Positions 1-12,693 are shown, numbered from the stretch's first letter. The stretch is DNA of 64,000 nt from Earliella scabrosa (GCA_022605405.1 JABYQQ010000012.1:806001-870000), one strand, 5' to 3'. The notes: generated from the letters alone by a model not told the origin. Made by a program: numbers and translations.

Positions 1-1
1 C

Positions 2-2558
2 CTCAAGGACTTCTTCTCATCTTCCGAGGACGGCGGGCGGAGTGGGAGCCACGACGAGTCGGAGTCTTCTTCCAACAAGCGGCGTCCAGATGGCGACGAA
101 GCGGCAGCTCTTGCTGCCATGATGGCGGCCACTTCCCTCTCCGCTTCGGATTCAAAGGCTGCAGATCCTGACGCACTCACTGGAGAGGGACGGCAGAACG
201 GTTTGATGCACTTGACGCGGAAGCTCATCGAGATCCGGACCATGCTCCTCAGCATCGACCAGAGCGATGCGTTGAAGCTGCCGAGTATCGTGGTTATCGG
301 GAGCCAGAGCTCCGGCAAGAGTTCTGTGCTCGAGGCCATTGTTGGACACGAGTTTCTTCCAAAGTGAGTGTCTATCGCATTTGAACATACGCGTCTCGAC
401 AACTAAGCAGGTGTGGGTAGGGGAAACAACATGGTCACACGGCGGCCCATCGAGCTCACACTCATTCATACGCCTGCGACGGATGGCAAAGTTCCGCAGG
501 AATACGGAGAGTTCCCGGCCCTGGGTCTCGGCAAGATCACGGACTTCTCCGCTATCCAGCGTACGCTGACCGACCTGAACCTGGCCGTTCCTGCTTCCGA
601 GTGTGTATCCAACGAACCCATCGACCTTCGTATCTACAGCCCTCATGTTCCCGATCTCACGCTCATTGACCTGCCCGGCTACATCCAAATCGCGTCGATG
701 GACCAGCCTGAGACGCTTAAGGAGAAGATTGCCGGTCTCTGCGAGAAGTACATCCGCGAGCCAAACATCATCCTCGCTGTATGCGCTGCAGACGTCGACC
801 TTGCGAACTCGCCCGCTCTCCGTGCTAGCAGGAAGGTCGACCCGCTTGGACTGCGGACAATCGGCGTCATCACGAAGATGGATCTTGTACCGCCCGAGCA
901 GGGCGCGGCCATCCTGTCTGGCAACCGGTATCCGCTACATCTTGGCTACGTGGGTGTGGTCTGCAAGGGATCAGGGAAGAAAGTCAACAAGGACAAGCTC
1001 GGCGCGCTGGCGAGGCGTTCTGAAGACGACTTCTTTGGCTCACATCGCGACTTCTATGGGAGCACGTCGAAACTCATGACCGGTACAGACACCCTCCGCC
1101 GACGGTTGATGGAGGTTCTCGAGTCGTCCATGGCATCATCGCTTCACGGCATCACGAACGCGGTGCAGCTCGAGCTCGAGGAGGCCCAGTACCAATTCAA
1201 GGTCCAGTACAACGACCGGCGCATCTCGGCAGAGTCGTATGTGGCCGAGACAATGGACATGCTGAAGGCACGCTTCAAGGAGTACACGGCCCAATTCCGT
1301 AAACCGGCCGTGCGCGCGAAGCTGAAGGCGATGCTCGAGGAGCGCGTTCTGGACGTCCTCGAGCAGCTGTACTGGACAGACAAGCGAGCGCCTGAGCTCT
1401 CCGCTCTTGGTGCTGATCCACGCGTCACCCCGGAGACCGTTGAGCCGTACTGGCGGTACAAGCTCGACGCGGCATCGTCCCTTCTAACAAAGTCGGGCGT
1501 CGGGCGCGACTCCACTCTGCTCGTTGCGGACGGGCTCCGGGCTCTCATTGATTCCATAGCTCAGGGCGAGCCCTTCAACCACCACCCTCGCGCGGCAGAG
1601 CGGCTCATCCAGTTCTCGCACGCCATCTTGCGCGAGCGCGTCGGCGTCACGTCCGATCAGGTCGAGAACTGCATCAAGCCGTACAAGTTCGAGGTTGAGG
1701 TCGAGCCGCGGGAGTGGGAACAGGGCCGTGCTGCCGCTGTCGAGCTGTTCGAGCGGGAGGTGAAGCAGTGCGAGGAGAAGCTGAAGGACATCCGCGCTCG
1801 CGTCGGTGGCAGTCGGAGGCTCAACAACCTCATGCACTACGTGCGCGAGCTCGAGACGAAGGAGAAGGAGCGGAAACAGCGCAAGCTGCAAGGTGGGGAG
1901 GACGAGGCTGCGCCGGAGCCGGTTGAGGACTACCGCTACCCGCCAGCGCAAATCCTCGATGGTGCGTTCCTACTTTTGCAAATAGGTGATGTCATGCCGA
2001 CAAACGTCCATGCACAGCTCGACACGCGATGTTGTTCAATGATCGCGTCGGCATTCTAAAGCTGCGCCTGGCGGCTCTGAAGTCAAAGAGGTGCAAAGCG
2101 GGCCCTGAGAACGACGTCCTTTGCCCAGAGGCGTTCCTGAACGTCGTGGCTGACAAGCTTGCGTACACCTCGGCGATGTTCATCAACATCGAGCTCCTGG
2201 ACCACTTCTTCTATCAGGTAATCCCTCCTCCATCTCGTGATGCGTCTGCCCCCATTGACAGATACACCCCGTGTGGCAGTTCCCGCGTGAGATCGACTCG
2301 CGTCTGCTCTATGACCTGGACCGGAAGGAGATCGTGGAGTTCGCGAGGGAGAATCCCATCATTCGGAAGCACCTTGACCTCCAGGAACGCAAGGAGAAGC
2401 TGGAGGAGGTGCGTCTTCTCACCGCGAAGCCCGTCGCGGGCGCTGATGTTCATGCATACACCCAGGTCATGAAGCAGCTTAATAGCTTGGCCACCCTGCG
2501 ACCGGACGTCCAACCTACTCCCCGGCGGCAGCGAGGGCTGTTCGGTGGGGTGTTCTGA
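2..2558 (+). CDS. MGM1: Mitochondrial dynamin-like GTPase Mgm1/OPA1 (5' partial)
   Basis: Exons 2-363, 421-1961, 2018-2217 and 2262-2558 join in frame to 799 residues; the start and mitochondrial presequence lie left of the window. The GTPase domain is clear: P-loop GSQSSGKSS (in exon 1), DLPG switch II and TKMD specificity motif (in exon 2), followed by the stalk and a C-terminal GTPase effector region read across exons 3 and 4. In the family this protein sits on the inner mitochondrial membrane, drives inner-membrane fusion and shapes cristae. The first residues here are Ser/Glu/Lys-rich linker, consistent with the region between transmembrane segment and G domain. Splice phases agree at every junction, for example the P-loop exon ends with two bases of a Lys codon completed at 421. 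Assignment to Mgm1 rather than a Vps1/Dnm1 dynamin rests on the overall recognisable sequence. Confidence 0.93.
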
Positions 2559-3579
2559 ATGTGATGAGATCACATTGTGAGCGCGGGGTGTCCGGGCAAT
2601 GCGGCTGTCCTGCTATTCGTTGGCGTGATGGGCATTAGTTGTGTCTTGACAGGTATGATTTACGATACTAGTGTACTCACATATTTCTTTCTGGTAGCGT
2701 TCTGTTCCGTATAATGACATCCTCCCTCTCTACTCTACTTAGCGTCCCGCAGGTTATGAAACGATGGGTGCTCTTGTAGCTGTCTTCGTTGAGCCACCTC
2801 CCTCCGCAGTAGGTTCAACGGTCTATGCATCAAAAACGCAACGCCACGGCGGATATGAAACGGCGATCCGCCGTGTGGGAACACGAACGGACTCGTTTCT
2901 CAAGATCGACTCGCGTGTCGCAGGTTTCAACAGCAGTTTGACCCTACGTGCACACATGTCCTTAACCATCACATTCTAGACCCAGAACTGTGCTATGTAC
3001 CCGTCGGGCCTCCATGCATCATGACCGTACCGCAGGCGCCCAAGTCTTTTGAGCACGTACGAATCATGATCTATTAGTCAAGTACCAGAGTGCATCGGAC
3101 AGTGGTCCTACATAATGGCGATGCACAACCGGCGCAGTGACAATGAGGTATATACTTACTCACCCCGGCTTACCTGGTAGTGTGCCAAGCATCCCAGATG
3201 AACGTGTTTTGGAAGAGAGAACGATTTGTTGGGGTTACCGGTAAGGCTGTGCGCCGATACCGGTCGACGCGTCTACTCTCGTCTACTATGTCATTATTTT
3301 GCCTATACCACCAAGCACAGTCTGGCCTCTGCGGACAATCCATTGGGGCACCGAACGACATGATTGCGTGCAGATTCCGGGCTGACTGGCGTGTCATAGC
3401 CGGTATCGTCTTCCGATTCGGAGAGCAAAGAGCTCGTTGACTGAGAACAGCTCCCGGCTACGTCGCGGTATAAGTACTGGGACCAGGCACGCGTACGTGC
3501 TGCGTTCTGTGCGATCTCCTGGGAGGGCGGCGAATCTCACTGTGATCTGAACCTGGCCTGAGCGGCTTCTGGTCTTCGG
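2559..3579. other. Intergenic, no gene seen
   Basis: 3' flank of MGM1 and 5' flank of the thioesterase gene. Open frames here are short and lack splice partners or recognisable protein sequence. Confidence 0.6.
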
Positions 3580-3588
3580 TATATAAAA
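3580..3588 (+). promoter_or_regulatory. TATA box of the THEM6-like gene
   Basis: TATATAAAA lies about 100 bp before the ATG at 3687. An in-frame ATG at 3588 overlaps this box, so it is unlikely to be in the transcript, which supports the downstream start in its good context (CCACCATGG). Confidence 0.55.
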
Positions 3589-3686
3589 TGGGCGCACCCA
3601 GCGGGCGGCAGACGCAGCTCGAGTCTGGGGAACGCAGAACGCGCCTTCCAACTCTCCTCCGCATCGCCTTCTTGCTTCTCTCCACC

Positions 3687-5381
3687 ATGGCTAGTCTCGC
3701 TCTTGCGCTCCGGAGGTTTGGTGGGCTGTCGGCCTCAGGTATGCATGGTCTCTCGACGGCTCGTCCGGATGACTTCTTGCTCACATAGCCGACGCGCGCC
3801 ACCACTGTGCGCGTGCGTGCTTCTCCCGCAGACCTCGCCCGCATCGTGACTGCTCGCACCTTCCAGTATGCACCCAAGGTCGTCAAATATGTCGTCTACG
3901 TCCTCTTCCTCTTCCAACTGCGATCATGGCCCCTCATGTGGCATTGTGAGTGACTGCCGGGTCTCGGGATGATTGGGATGTACGCTCAGACTCGGGCAAT
4001 CGCTACCGCCATGCAGACATCGTGTGGAAGCCCGTCTTCGACCTCCGCGGGAGGTACCTCCGTCACCGACTCTCCAACATCTTCTCCTCTCAAGCTGTCC
4101 GGCGGCAACGGAACCTGGAATGGCTGGAGGGACTGTCACCAGTCGGGATGAACCCATTCGAGTTGGAGGTTGTGTATACGGAGTGGGCAAGTGAGTGTTC
4201 CTCTATCCAATAACCCCCCCCCCCCCCCCCCCCCCCCACATCCCCATGAGCTGCACGCCCTTTTCGCAATCGCAGTCGCACCCCCGAGATGCTGGGAATG
4301 CTCATGATCTGTGTACCGCCCTTCAGGCCCAGACGATTGCGACTTCAACATGCACTTGAGTAACTCCTCGTATCCCAAGGTGCGCACCCTCCCATGTCCT
4401 ATGCTTCACGTCCTCCTCACTGGCGGCGACTCGGACAGCGCCTCGATGGCGCGCGTTTCAAGTACGCGTTGCGCAGTAGCCCCACCTTCTTCCGCGTCGG
4501 CGGATGGATGGGCCTCGGAGGTCCGTCTGCCATTCACACCCTCCAAGCTCATACCCGCGATCCTGACACGCACACGTGCTCACAGCGACCCATTTCACCT
4601 TCCTGCGCGAGATCCCCATGTTCTCGCGCTACGAGATGCGGGTCAGCGTGATGAGCTGGGACAACAAATGGGTGCGCCCCATCCCCCTTCCTTTTCGCGT
4701 CATCCTGTTCACGCCCGACTAACCGACCCATGTCCGCCCTCTATCTAGTTCTACCTCGTCACCCGCTTCTGCACGAAGCCCAAGAAGGGCAAGAAAGGCC
4801 AGGCAAAACGCCTCCCGTCCTCCTCCACCCCGCCCGCCGAGGCCGCCCCAAACCCCTCGCTGCACACCGCCAACGGCGTCAACGCCGGAACAGGCGCCTC
4901 CACCCCGCTCCCCCCTCCCAACGGCACCGCGTCCAACGGGTCCGCGAACGCCAAAGCGCTCGCCGCGCAGCTCATCGACCGCCCCGAGCCCGACGGCGCG
5001 GTCGTCAACTGCCTCGCCGTCTCCGAGCTCGTCGCCAAGATCGGCCGCATGACCGTCCCGCCCGCGATCGTCCTCGCCGTCGACGGCTTCACCCGCGGAC
5101 CCCCAGAAGCGTCTGCACGTCCTTACTCGCACGCGAACCCGCCCCCGCACTGGGCGCACGTGCGCGAGCTCCGCGGCGACGCGCACGTCCAGCTCGACGC
5201 GCCCGTCAAGGGCAGCCTCCGGAAGCTCCGCGACTTCTACACCACGACCTGGCGCGACGTGCCCGAGGGCGAGCGGTGGTGGGAGGACGTGCTCGGGGGC
5301 GAGGTCGAGGAGCGCCGGCTGCGCGGGCTCGGGTGCATGCAGGCGTTGCGGAAGGGCATCGAGGAGGCGCGGACCATCTGA
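3687..5381 (+). CDS. THEM6-like thioesterase-superfamily protein
   Basis: Seven exons (3687-3738, 3832-3945, 4017-4190, 4327-4379, 4439-4520, 4586-4671, 4749-5381) give 397 residues. A hydrophobic N-terminal segment (VVYVLFLFQL region, exon 2) should anchor the protein in a membrane. It is followed by the 4-hydroxybenzoyl-CoA-thioesterase-like (hot-dog) signature DCDFNMHLSNSSYPK around exon 4, and a strand-rich core (RSSPTFFRVGG, ATHFTFLREIPMFSRYEMRV). This is the layout of the THEM6/UPF0670 family, whose substrate is not established. A Pro/Ala/Asn-rich linker in exon 7 (about residues 210-260) is an addition compared with animal THEM6. Intron 3 carries a 24-base C tract at 4214-4237. Start chosen from the Kozak-like context and the TATA box. 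Confidence 0.8.
4214..4237. repeat. Poly-C tract inside an intron
   Basis: Twenty-four consecutive C residues in intron 3 of the THEM6-like gene. A homopolymer this long is prone to length change and to sequencing error. Confidence 0.9.
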
Positions 5382-5623
5382 GGCTGGTCTGGCGTTGCGC
5401 ATGCTTGTTTTGCGAGGCTGTATTTATCTGGCGCATCCCCCCAGTGGGCTACGCGTATGTATATACTGATAGACTAGAGACTAGAGGACTGTATGGCCTA
5501 TTATAAGGTAGTAACTAGCAGATCCGTAATGTATGCGTGCGTACGAGTACTCTATCTTGTCACAAGTATGGTGTCCAAGCCGTGTCAAACGGCAAATGCC
5601 AGTGGCAGACGCAGCCCAGTGCG

Positions 5624-6963
5624 TCAGTCGGCCGGAGTCGCAGGAAGGATCGGCGTCGTCTCATCTGCACGCTCGTCCAAGTCCTCAGCAGCCATCTCGG
5701 CAGCGCAGCACGAGACGATCTCCTCGAGGTACGTCTGGTCCTGCACAAGGAGCCAAAGGCTCTCCATATCGTCCTCCCCAAGCCGCCTGTGCAGCGTGCC
5801 CAGCCGGGGGCTGAACGGCATCCACACGTACGCAAACCGGCCGGCCGCGAGCGCAAAGAGGAGCGCGCCCCAGCCGGCGCTGGCGCCGCAGACGGCAAAG
5901 AGCGCAAAGAGGAAGATCTTGACGTAGTCCCACGCCATGTCGGACCAGAACGCGAGGCGGCGGAGGCCGCGGGGCGAGGGGCCGGGGAGGTAGCCGGGCG
6001 AGAAGACGGCGCGCTCGAGGTGCTGCGGGAAGAGGAGGATCGCCGCGCCGACGAGCGCGCACCAGGGGAGGAAGAGCGCGATGCGGAGGAGCGTGGGGAG
6101 GAGCGGGGGCCGGCCGCCGTGGCTGGCGGGAAGGGCGGCGGGGTCGAGCTCGGTGCCGGAGAGTCCGTCCGTGGAGAAGACGGAGGCGACGGAGTTGGGA
6201 GGGCTGGGAGGGTAGTAGATGCCGGTGGTAGATGTCGTGCTCAACATGCGCCTGATGAACGAGTCGCTGTCAGAGTCGCGCTCGGTCTTGATGAGGATGG
6301 AGATGGGGGGACGCTCCAATGCCTACCGACGATGGTTAAGTGGCTGTATGCGGTCCGCTAGCGACGATGTCTCTCACCTCGCGCCATCCGCCGGGGATGG
6401 CTGTTGCGATGGCCATCGTGGAAGCGGACTCGGGCATGGGGGTGGTCTGGCCCTGCTGCTGTGTCTGCTGTGTGAGACAGAAGAGACGGCTCAGATAGTT
6501 TGCCCACACACCTTCCGTACCGCCTTCCTGTGGACGAGCGCCTTGACCAATCCCTTCGCCTTCCCCATGACTCTCGCCAGAGGCCTCGCCTTGACCGGAG
6601 ACTCGCGCAGCTCTTGCACAGCGAAGGCCGTTTGAGGCGGCCGCGGGGTGGCATAGTCGTCCGCCTCATAGTCCTGCGTGTCCGTGCTCCTCGGGGTTAT
6701 GTCTTCTATCATGTTGCCCATGGTCGACGACGCGAAGTCGGCTGCAGATCCGTAGGGCGAATCGAACGGGGTTTGGACCTCGGATGAGTAGTTCGTCGTG
6801 TGAGAGAGCATGGAGACACCGCCCATGGACGATCTGCTGAGCGAGGGCTGTATAGAGGTTAGCGACGAGGACGGTTGCCAGGCAGATTGCTCACCATAGG
6901 CGAGCATTCGTCGGGGTCCGTGTCGAAGGCCATCTGGAGTTGAGGAGTGGTCATGGGGATCAT
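5624..6963 (-). CDS. Predicted two-segment membrane protein, function unknown
   Basis: Four exons on the minus strand (6963-6895, 6847-6512, 6467-6378, 6322-5624) join in phase 0 to 397 residues. The first 240 residues are Ser/Thr/Pro-rich and probably disordered. Then come a hydrophobic stretch (LLRIALFLPWCALVGAAILLF) and a second long hydrophobic hairpin (IFLFALFAVCGASAGW, LLFALAAGRFAYVW), so the C-terminal third is membrane-embedded. The tail is acidic. I do not recognise a named family. The acceptor of exon 3 sits in a CAG-repeat run (CAGACACAGCAGCAG), so its first few residues could differ by use of neighbouring AGs. An ATG at 6954 is an alternative start. Confidence 0.7.
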
Positions 6964-7619
6964 GGTGTAGGATGCAGGAGGGGCGCGAGCTCGGTGGGCG
7001 GTGGAGGTTCAAAAGAGAATGGCGGGAGTCAGCCGCGAGTCTGACCGATCTAACCGAACGACGTCACACTGAACGAACCGTCATGATCGACATCGGCACG
7101 CGAACAAGTCTGTCAACCAGCAGAGTAAGTAAAGCTCAACGCAAGGATAAGGTCAGCCGTCTAATGCATTTACCAGTCCATCAGCGAGAAAGACAGCCAC
7201 GAGATCCGTCGCGAAAGCTCGTCGGGCCATCGGGCTCGTGAGCTCTCTGCGTGAAGCATTGCGCGGCGAATCGCGGTCATGGCGAGAGGCGGACGCACTC
7301 GAGCATGTCATCGGGCTGTCGGTGCAGACGTTGCTCGCTTCGGCCTAGTCGGAAGATACGTGTCGTGAGTCTTGCCTGTCAAAGTCATACATATCTGGGC
7401 TGCAGGCCTTCACCGAACAGGCAGTCGGTCCCGGACGCGGTCATGTGCCCTACTTCGCACCTACTGCTTGCTCGGTTCAGGGGGTTGGGGTTGGATACCG
7501 CGTGGCCAGAAGTCGTGGGGCAAAAAGAGGGCGAGAGGACATAGATAGAGTTGCGCAAATACATAGTGTTTGTCGCACGAGAGAGCGCAGGTCCATAGTA
7601 CACCGAGACTTATTTCTCC
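6964..7619. other. Intergenic, no gene seen
   Basis: Upstream of the 5.6-7.0 kb membrane protein and downstream of the next minus-strand gene. Only short unrelated open frames. Confidence 0.55.
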
Positions 7620-8315
7620 TCAATCCCTGTGCACTTTCGGTGCTGGGATCAACCCGAGCAGTCCGAATGCAAGCGCGTACAGGCCCGATGCTACAGCGCA
7701 GAAAGGAGTCAGTGTGCGCGAGCCAGCGACGAATGATGCAAGGTTGACCGAAACGCAGAGACGTACCTGCGATAGTTCCTTCAATATACCCCAGATCTGA
7801 CCATGCACCTAGCGTGTACCCAAGTAGAGACCATCCAGCAACTATCGACGCCGTCATGATCTGTGTGTGCGGTCAGACGCGTTACATGGTGCGCTCTTCA
7901 CCGACGTACTGGAATCACGGTCGACAGGACACCAGACTCCCGCCAATGGCGATACTACGAGCAAACGAGGCGTGTCAGCACTCTGAAAGACAGGCTGTGT
8001 ATCAGCGCGCACGCACATTTGGTTGTTCGCCCTTGATTAACGGCAGTACGAGCACATAGAGGAAGAGGGAAATCGTGACAGCAGCGGACAGTAATGACGT
8101 GCGCGCGGCGAACCTGGAGGTATGGTCCGTCTCGTCCACCTTTGTTTCGCCGTTCCATGAATCACTCACTGGCCCCAGCCTCTGACGCCACCTTCGCCTC
8201 TCAAGATGCGCAGCAATACATTGTGGCTGTCGAAGTAATATGTGAGGAGGCCGCCAGGCAGCACGAACTTGAGCTGCTTCAGGGTGTGACGCGAGAACGA
8301 GACGAGAGAGGACAT
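7620..8315 (-). CDS. Small multi-pass membrane protein, function unknown
   Basis: Five short exons (8315-8170, 8113-8017, 7954-7910, 7860-7767, 7690-7620) splice to exactly 150 residues ending in TGA. All splice phases fit and no single open frame covers the gene, so it is easily missed. The protein begins MSSLVSFSRHTLKQLKFVLP. It contains three hydrophobic segments: LLSAAVTISLFLYVLVLPL (about residues 54-72), IMTASIVAGWSLLGYTLG (about 96-113) and LYALAFGLLGLIPA (about 130-143). It ends in a charged tail. I do not recognise the family. Use of the 7957-7955 acceptor rather than a nearer AG is inferred because only that choice keeps the frame into exon 4. Confidence 0.65.
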
Positions 8316-8876
8316 GTCGGACGGTGAGCAAGCTTGCGTCTCAAGGAAGATATGTGCAAGAAGAGACCGTGGACAGGGACGGGCTGGTCGTTCGCGATGC
8401 AGACAAGCAGGTGCAACGTTTTCAAGGCGTCCGCGGCATGATCGACGTCGACGCCATCCACATTCACATGCCTCCATCGCCTCTATTTATTGACTTATTG
8501 GCTCTTATCCGATAAGATAACAGCCTCTTACACGGCAAAAATATCGCGTCCCACCCCAGGCACGCCTTGTCCACCTTCATCTTCTGCTCTCTACTCGTCT
8601 TTGTGCGACTCGCGACCACAGACAGCCGGCTGGCGACGGGCATGCACGCAGCGCTCTGCGGAAGGAGCCAGGAGTAATACTCGCGAAATTTCGGCGATTT
8701 GTACAGGGTGAGAAATTCAGTGACTAAACTGCGCATGCGCTGCCCCACCCTCCGATTCCGAAAGCAGGAGCGGCAGTGGAGGACGCGCGAAGACCATGTC
8801 TGTTCTGCTCACATCCATTCCCTAGGTCGCATGCTCTGAGCTTCCTCTACCCGCGCCCTCTCTTACCTCGACCATC
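8316..8876. other. Divergent promoter region, no gene seen
   Basis: Separates the minus-strand membrane protein from the plus-strand exchanger. Short open frames only. Confidence 0.55.
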
Positions 8877-11604
8877 ATGTCGTCCGGCCTCCCCAAACTC
8901 GCCTTCGTCGCCGTCCTCGTCCTCAATTGCATCCTCTGGTCCCAGAGCAGGTACGCACATGTCGGCACGCGATCCTCTCTCCTCGGCTCGTCCTACACCA
9001 AGCGGAGTCTTTCCAACGACCTGAGTCCCTTCCACACGGCGGCAAGCGAGGTGCGTCTCTGTCTCAACCCGTACTCCCACCTGCGCTCAGCGACCGGGCC
9101 AGGAATGCTACCCCCTCTCCATCCCGCACGAGGAGCAGTGCACGCACGTCAAGGATGTGTGCGACATGGAACGCACATTCTTGAACATTGGCTACCTCGA
9201 GTCTTACTTCTGCGCCGAAATACCTGCTCGCCCCTTCATCTTCGCCGGGTACGCCCTTTGGCTTGGGTTCCTATTCTCCACCCTCGGAATCAGCGCCTCC
9301 GACTTCTTCTGCCCCAACCTCGGGACGATCGCACACCTGCTCGGGCTGGACGAGAACGTTGCAGGCGTCACGTTCCTCGCATTCGGAAATGGCAGCCCGG
9401 ACATGTTTGCAACGTTCTCCGCCATGCGCTCCAACTCTGGTGGCCTCGCGATTGGGGAGCTGCTCGGCGCTGCGGCGTTCATTACCTCGTGCGTGGTCGG
9501 GTCCATGTGCATCATCAAGCCCTTCAAAGTCATCCGGGAGCAGTTCCTGCGCGACGTCGGCTTCTTCACTGTCGCCGTCGTCCTGCTGCTCGTCATCCTC
9601 TGGGACAACAAGCTGCAGGCATGGGAGTCGGCCGCGATGGTAATGCTATATGCGGTGTACGTCACTACTGTCGTGGTGGGGAGCTGGTGGAGAAAGAGGC
9701 AGGAGAGGCGGAAGAAGTATGAGGCACTTATGCGCAGCGAGTACGCGGACGAAGACCCGTACCATGACGAGCAGCCGTACTTTGACGAGCCCGCTCCCCC
9801 TTCTCCCATCCGAGACACCTTGCAAGTACCCTCACCCTTCACGCGTCCGCGGGCCATCTCGCATCCAGACCCCCCGCGCCTCGGCATTCAGACCGACCTC
9901 CCTCAACGCCCGCGTACACGATCCTCCTCTCCCTCGTCTACCCCACCGCTCAGTCACATGCCCTCCTTCTCCCTCGTTGGCGCGCTAGAGTTCAGACGTG
10001 TGGTATCTTCGCTCCAGCGGGACGCCGCTGCGTCATCGCTGTCGCACTTCGAGAGCCCACTGACGCCCTATTCATATCGACGGTCCCGACACGGGACGGC
10101 ATCCGGATCGCGCACGCCGCGCTCACGCACACCGTTGCGGACGCCCATCGCGCTCCACGACGGGGACCCATGGGACGCTGCGCTCGGCGTACCTCTGAAC
10201 GAGTGCTCTCCACCAGCCATCGTCGCGCCCCAATTGCACGAGCCCTCGCGAGGTATCAGCGACCTCTCGCCCATACCGTCCATCGCGCACACGCCCGCTT
10301 CGCCCACCGCGACGGACACGGATACGGACTCGGAGTCGCAGACGTACGTAGCTCCGACGCGCAGAGAGCGCGCGGTCGAGGTCGTCGGGCACGTCGGGCG
10401 CATTCTCTTCCCGACGCTGCACAACTTCTGGAGCAAGTCGTTTCTGGGGAAGGTCGCGGCGCTGCTTGCTGCGCCCGCGGTCATGGCGCTCACGCTCACG
10501 CTGCCGGTGGTCGTGACGCAGTACGAGGACCCCAGCGCGTCGGAGAAGCGGCATGCGCACGCGCACGCGCATTCAGCAGGTGCGAGCGAGAGCCGGCTGG
10601 TCGACTTTGAGGAGGAGGGCGTCGAGCGCGCGCTGATCGCGGAGGAGGAGGTCGAAGAAGAGATGCACGAGCTGCAGTTCAACAAGTGGCTCATGGCCGT
10701 GCAGTGCTGTCTCGGCCCGCTGTTCTGTGCGGTCGTGCTCCTCGGTAGGTCGTGTGCACATACGCTCGTATGACGTCACTGAAGGAAAACGTGTTTTGTT
10801 GTTGTTGTTGCAGACGGTGTGAAGCACGAAGGCCCGCTCGTGCTCGCCACCGGCGTCGCGGGCTTCACCGCGGCGATTATCGTCTCGGTGTTTGCAGACA
10901 CGGGACACTCGCGGCCTGCGCAGCTCGCGCGGTGCGCGATGGGCTTCTTTGTCGCCGTCGTGTGGATCATGGCCATTGCGGACGAGGTGGTGAAGGTCCT
11001 GCAGGTATGTCCGTTGCGTTCTGTCGCTTTACTTCTCGGTCCGTCTTGCTCCCTCTTCTCGTCCTCGGGGCCGCATGTCCGCGGCCCTGCCCTTCATATG
11101 CCATTGTGCTCCTCACAGTGCAGTCGCGCTCCCTCTTTGCACAATCCTCCCCTCCCCTCGGACTCCCACTCAACGTCAACACTAACTAACACGCACGCCC
11201 TCCAGACATTCGGCTTCATCTTCGGGCTCTCGGACGCCATCATCGGCATCACGATCTTCGCCATCGGGAACTCGCTCGCGGACCTCGTCGCGAACATGTC
11301 CGTCGCGGTCTTTGCGCCCATCATGGGCTTCTCCGCGTGCTTTGGCGGGCCGATGCTCAACATCCTCCTCGGCGTCGGCATCTCGGGCTCGTACATCGTC
11401 CGCCAGACGGGCGTGCCCTACCCGCTGCACTTCTCCCCGACGCTCGTCATCACGGGCACGGGCCTGCTCGCGATTTTGCTCGCGACGCTCGTGTTCGTCC
11501 CCCTCAATGGGTACTTCCTTCCGAGAGGGTGGGGCGTCGCGCTGCTGTGCGCGTATTTGTGCCTCATGGTCGCGAACATCGTCGTCGAGGTGACGAGCAG
11601 CTGA
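8877..11604 (+). CDS. Ecm27/NCLX-like cation/calcium exchanger
   Basis: Exons 8877-9050, 9103-10744, 10814-11004 and 11206-11604 give 801 residues. The protein starts with a hydrophobic signal-like segment and has two alpha-repeat halves of the Na+/Ca2+ exchanger superfamily (PF01699). The first repeat includes FLAFGNGSPDMFATFSAM and LLGAAAF; the second includes SDAIIGITIFAIGNSLADLV and GFSACFGGPMLNILLG. The acidic/polar residues of both GNxxxD motifs are present. Between them lies a long cytoplasmic loop (roughly residues 260-590) rich in Ser/Pro, Arg and His, with predicted disorder. Such proteins move Ca2+ against Na+ or another cation, usually across internal membranes. Intron 3 shows a textbook branch site CTAACTAAC before the acceptor at 11205, and intron 2 ends in a GTT repeat before CAG. 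Confidence 0.9.
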
Positions 11605-12693
11605 AGGTGGAGGTGGAGGTGTGTCAGTAGTTCGAGTTCCCGTTGTCATTCACCCGTTCCGCGCATACTCTGTCTCTCTCTTTCTGGGCTACCATCGACG
11701 CAATGCTCTGTAGTATCTATTTATCGCCGCATCTTAGCAGACCATCCACGGATCCATATCAACTATCTGATAGCCTACATGTTACACGCTACACGGACCT
11801 TCGCACGTTTAGAGTACAACTACACGGTGTCACGACCCAGCCCCGCGCGGTCTATTCAGGCATGCCTGAGCCTCCGGCCGGACTCTCTTCTGTGGGAGCG
11901 CACAGGCACAGAAGCGGTGGGTTGGTCGACCGTCCGGAAGTAGTCGCAAGCGAGGCAATTTCCGCGGACTGGGGGGCACCGGGGCGGAACGGACGGGGAT
12001 CCTTGCGCGTCGACCTTCTCCTTCTCCGCCTTCTAGCTGGCTTCGCGGTTCGCGGGCGGTGCGCGCTGCAGTGTGCACCCACTCTACCGCTCGTAAATGA
12101 AAGAAGGAGGGGGGCCGCTACCAATCGCGACGCTTCTCGCGTTCTGTGGGGGCGAGAGTGCGGGGGAGGGCCGCTCAGGCGGCCGGGGGCGCGTCCCACG
12201 ATCTGCAGGAATCAACGTAGCGGGTGCGGCCCCGTGGGCGGATTGCATACGCACGGCCATTACGCGGGTGGGTTGGCCTCGGGCGAGGGTCCCCGTGAGC
12301 GTGTAGCGGGCGCGGAGTGCAAGGGGTGTGCAGCCGTGGTTGTCTTCTAGCTCGTGAAGTGTTGACGAGACGGGGGTTTTCCGCGACTTCACCTTTTTCC
12401 TCTACCCTGCACTAGGGTTCTAGCTCAGTAGTGTGGGTTTTTCGGACTGAGGAGGACGAGGAGCGATAGGTGACGTACCGGGAATAGACAAGGTTGGGAG
12501 ACCGGGAGCCAGCTGGGAGCGCGAATAAATAAGCTTGAATGCGCAGGGGACAATCGTCAGCACAGAAGCCATCGACGCCCCGCCTTCGTCTGCTGGTTCC
12601 CTCTCTTGCAAGCTATAGCCAGCCTATCGCTCACGCCGTACCTTCCTCGCGCTCACTCCATCGACCGTTCTCGTACCTCGCTCGCACCCACCG
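11605..12693. other. GC-rich intergenic, no gene seen
   Basis: A 235-codon open frame at 11643-12350 is Arg/Gly-rich, has no splice partner and overlaps other long frames, as expected by chance in this composition. The segment probably holds the 3' flank of the exchanger and the promoter of the hydrolase (AT-rich AATAAATA near 12524-12531). Confidence 0.5.

Noticed and set aside
4730..5506. 258-codon Arg-rich plus frame and a 227-codon minus frame over the same area
   Set aside because: Both are shadows of the last exon of the THEM6-like gene, whose splice chain is complete and in phase.
11643..12350. 235-codon open frame
   Set aside because: Arg/Gly-rich, overlaps other long frames in a GC-rich spacer, no homologous features and no splice partners.
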